Shown: piece after piece, positions 22,697-23,715 of the stretch
Layout: each line of letters opens with the position of its first letter
Position numbering within the stretch: position 1 is the first letter of the stretch
DNA from: Halieaceae bacterium UBA4452
Lineage (GTDB): Bacteria; Pseudomonadota; Gammaproteobacteria; Pseudomonadales; Halieaceae
Assembly (NCBI GenBank): GCA_002389505.1
Contig: DGPA01000040.1
Coordinates: forward strand, 1-23,715
Length of the DNA: 23,715 nucleotides
Direction: 5' to 3'
Notes under the pieces: generated by a model
Database searches by the model: none
What the model saw: only the letters and a program-made list of their open reading frames with translations
Told to the model about the DNA's origin: nothing
Program-made: the position numbers and the translations under genes

Positions 22697-23715
22697 CTAG
22701 AAGATAATCGAATCCAATACTCTATCTTCGTAGTCATCCTTGGTACCAGTACCATCGTCGACCCCTACCCCGGTGACAATAATGCTGCCATCAAACTGGC
22801 CGTCAGCCGCAGTGATCGTCACCGACTGGTCGTCCGAATTATACGACACTACGACATCTTCCTCGGTTAGCCCAAAGGCGGAGAGGTCGATACGGTCAGT
22901 GGTTAGATTCGCGAAGTCATTGTCGTCGCCGCCGACCAAGTCGCTGCCTACATCAATGTCTCGCGCGAATGCACGTCCCGCCACAAAGCCCTCAATAGTG
23001 ATTTCGCCAATGTCAGACCCTTCAAACACATAGGTCTGTCGGACACCATCGCCGTCCGAGATGCTGTCCCCCATCCCGTAACTGAAGCCATGGTCTTGGA
23101 CGTTCGTAGTGATAGTGGAGCCATCAGAAAAATCACCAAGCCGGATGATCATATCATCTTGCAAGTTAGCGGCTTCCTCATCTTCGCCAGTGAGGTCAAT
23201 GTTGATGAGGGCGGTGTCGCCCGTTACACCCGACAAGTCGATCAACGTCGTGTCGACGACCGTGTCCGACGTACCGTCTCCGTCATCATCCCTCAAGGAA
23301 CCCAAGGTGATGTCAATGGCATCGATGTCGTCACCCCTCACGGTGATGGTCTCCAGACCGCTCGATATGCCCTCAACATCGACAGTGACAACATTATCAG
23401 TGCCGGCATCGCCGTTGATGGTAATGTCGAGCGTCTCGCCTAGGTTAAACTCGAGCTCGGACCAGTCGTCGTCGTTGTTGACTTCTACATCAACGCTAGC
23501 CGAGCCTCCCTCTAGTGTAATGTTGCCAATGGTGGTGTCAGACATATACCCATCGGTGAGATCCACCTCAGCCAAGCCACCGGCAGTCAACGTCAGGTCA
23601 CCCACCGTGATGGCGGTATCGTCGTTATCGTCAAGCTCGAAGGTAGCCAGGCTATCGTCCCCCATGGCGGTCAGGGTCACGTTACCCATGGTGACCGAAG
23701 CGTCTGAGCTGCCGG
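22697..23715 (-). CDS. Acidic beta-repeat surface protein (RTX/S-layer-like), C-terminal part; predicted type I secretion substrate
   Basis: Only the last 338 residues are in the window; the frame is open through the right edge, and the true start is outside. The visible part is rich in Asp, Thr, Ser, Gly and Val, has no Cys and a single Lys, as usual for exported calcium-binding surface proteins. It starts with short beta-repeats (GNVTLTA, GDLTLTA, GNITLEG). DDDGDGTSD near 23264-23290 looks like a calcium loop. The end has the RTX-type C-terminal module: TYVFEGSDIGEITIEGF, RIDLSAFGLTEEDVVV, GSIIVTGV, and the extreme end LDSIIF. Acidic residue plus hydrophobic tail is the classic PrtD-dependent secretion signal. 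No GGxGxDxUx nonapeptide tandem is visible in this part. The gene is followed by a terminator and the glycosylation and export genes. It could be an S-layer protein or a giant adhesin. Confidence 0.85.
   Translation of the reverse strand, partial: GSSDASVTMGNVTLTAMGDDSLATFELDDNDDTAITVGDLTLTAGGLAEVDLTDGYMSDTTIGNITLEGGSASVDVEVNNDDDWSELEFNLGETLDITINGDAGTDNVVTVDVEGISSGLETITVRGDDIDAIDITLGSLRDDDGDGTSDTVVDTTLIDLSGVTGDTALINIDLTGEDEEAANLQDDMIIRLGDFSDGSTITTNVQDHGFSYGMGDSISDGDGVRQTYVFEGSDIGEITIEGFVAGRAFARDIDVGSDLVGGDDNDFANLTTDRIDLSAFGLTEEDVVVSYNSDDQSVTITAADGQFDGSIIVTGVGVDDGTGTKDDYEDRVLDSIIF
23453..23686 (-). repeat. Degenerate tandem beta-repeats within the surface protein
   Basis: Three successive units of 25-28 residues begin with GNVTLTA, GDLTLTA and GNITLEG, each followed by a stretch with alternating hydrophobic residues and an acidic turn. 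The pattern enters from the window edge (SSDASVTM just before the first unit), so the array probably continues upstream. Such repeats build beta-rolls or beta-helices in S-layer and adhesin proteins. Confidence 0.65.

Overview
The window looks like chromosomal DNA of a free-living, probably marine, gammaproteobacterium. The evidence is the amgK-murU cell-wall recycling pair (typical of Pseudomonas-like gammaproteobacteria, absent from enterics) next to rpe, a gmd-rmd pair of the kind used for D-rhamnan O-polysaccharide in Pseudomonas aeruginosa, and a large acidic, lysine-poor surface protein with its own type I exporter. The taxonomic placement is inference. No rRNA, tRNA, CRISPR array, insertion sequence or phage gene was seen. 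The window is almost wholly coding: the longest gene-free stretch is about 200 bases (6277-6473).

Layout. (1) 1-2051, minus strand: an overlapping amgK-murU pair followed by the start of rpe (cut by the window edge). (2) 2208-11872: a surface-polysaccharide module. gmd and rmd (plus) make GDP-D-rhamnose from GDP-mannose. wzm and wzt (minus) form an ABC exporter whose ATPase carries a C-terminal glycan-recognition domain. Divergent from wzm, on the plus strand, lie a sulfotransferase-like protein with a coiled coil and a 1217-residue protein with three glycosyltransferase (GT-B/GT4) domains; these two genes overlap by one base. (3) 11876-23715, all minus strand: a secretion and glycosylation module. 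In transcription order it holds the C-terminal part of a large acidic beta-repeat (RTX/S-layer-like) protein, a rho-independent terminator, a SPINDLY/OGT-like (GT41) transferase fused to a sulfotransferase-like domain, a GT2 glycosyltransferase, a PrtD-type ABC exporter, an HlyD-type adaptor, a TolC-type outer-membrane channel, an AMP-forming ligase and a small unrecognised protein. Modules 2 and 3 meet tail to tail with only 3 bases between stop codons.

How the parts may work together (inference). The surface protein would be glycosylated in the cytoplasm by the GT41 and GT2 enzymes, exported in one step by the PrtD/HlyD/TolC machine, and held on the cell by an O-polysaccharide made by module 2. 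This resembles the Caulobacter crescentus rsaADE locus, where an S-layer protein, its type I exporter and genes for a Gmd-derived 6-deoxymannose-type O-antigen are neighbours. Two features go beyond that model. A sulfotransferase with a coiled coil and a Ser-x-Ser-Trp-type motif is placed where an ABC-type O-antigen system would have its chain terminator. A second sulfotransferase-like domain is fused to the GT41 enzyme. Together they raise the possibility of sulfate-capped polysaccharide and sulfated glycoprotein at the surface.
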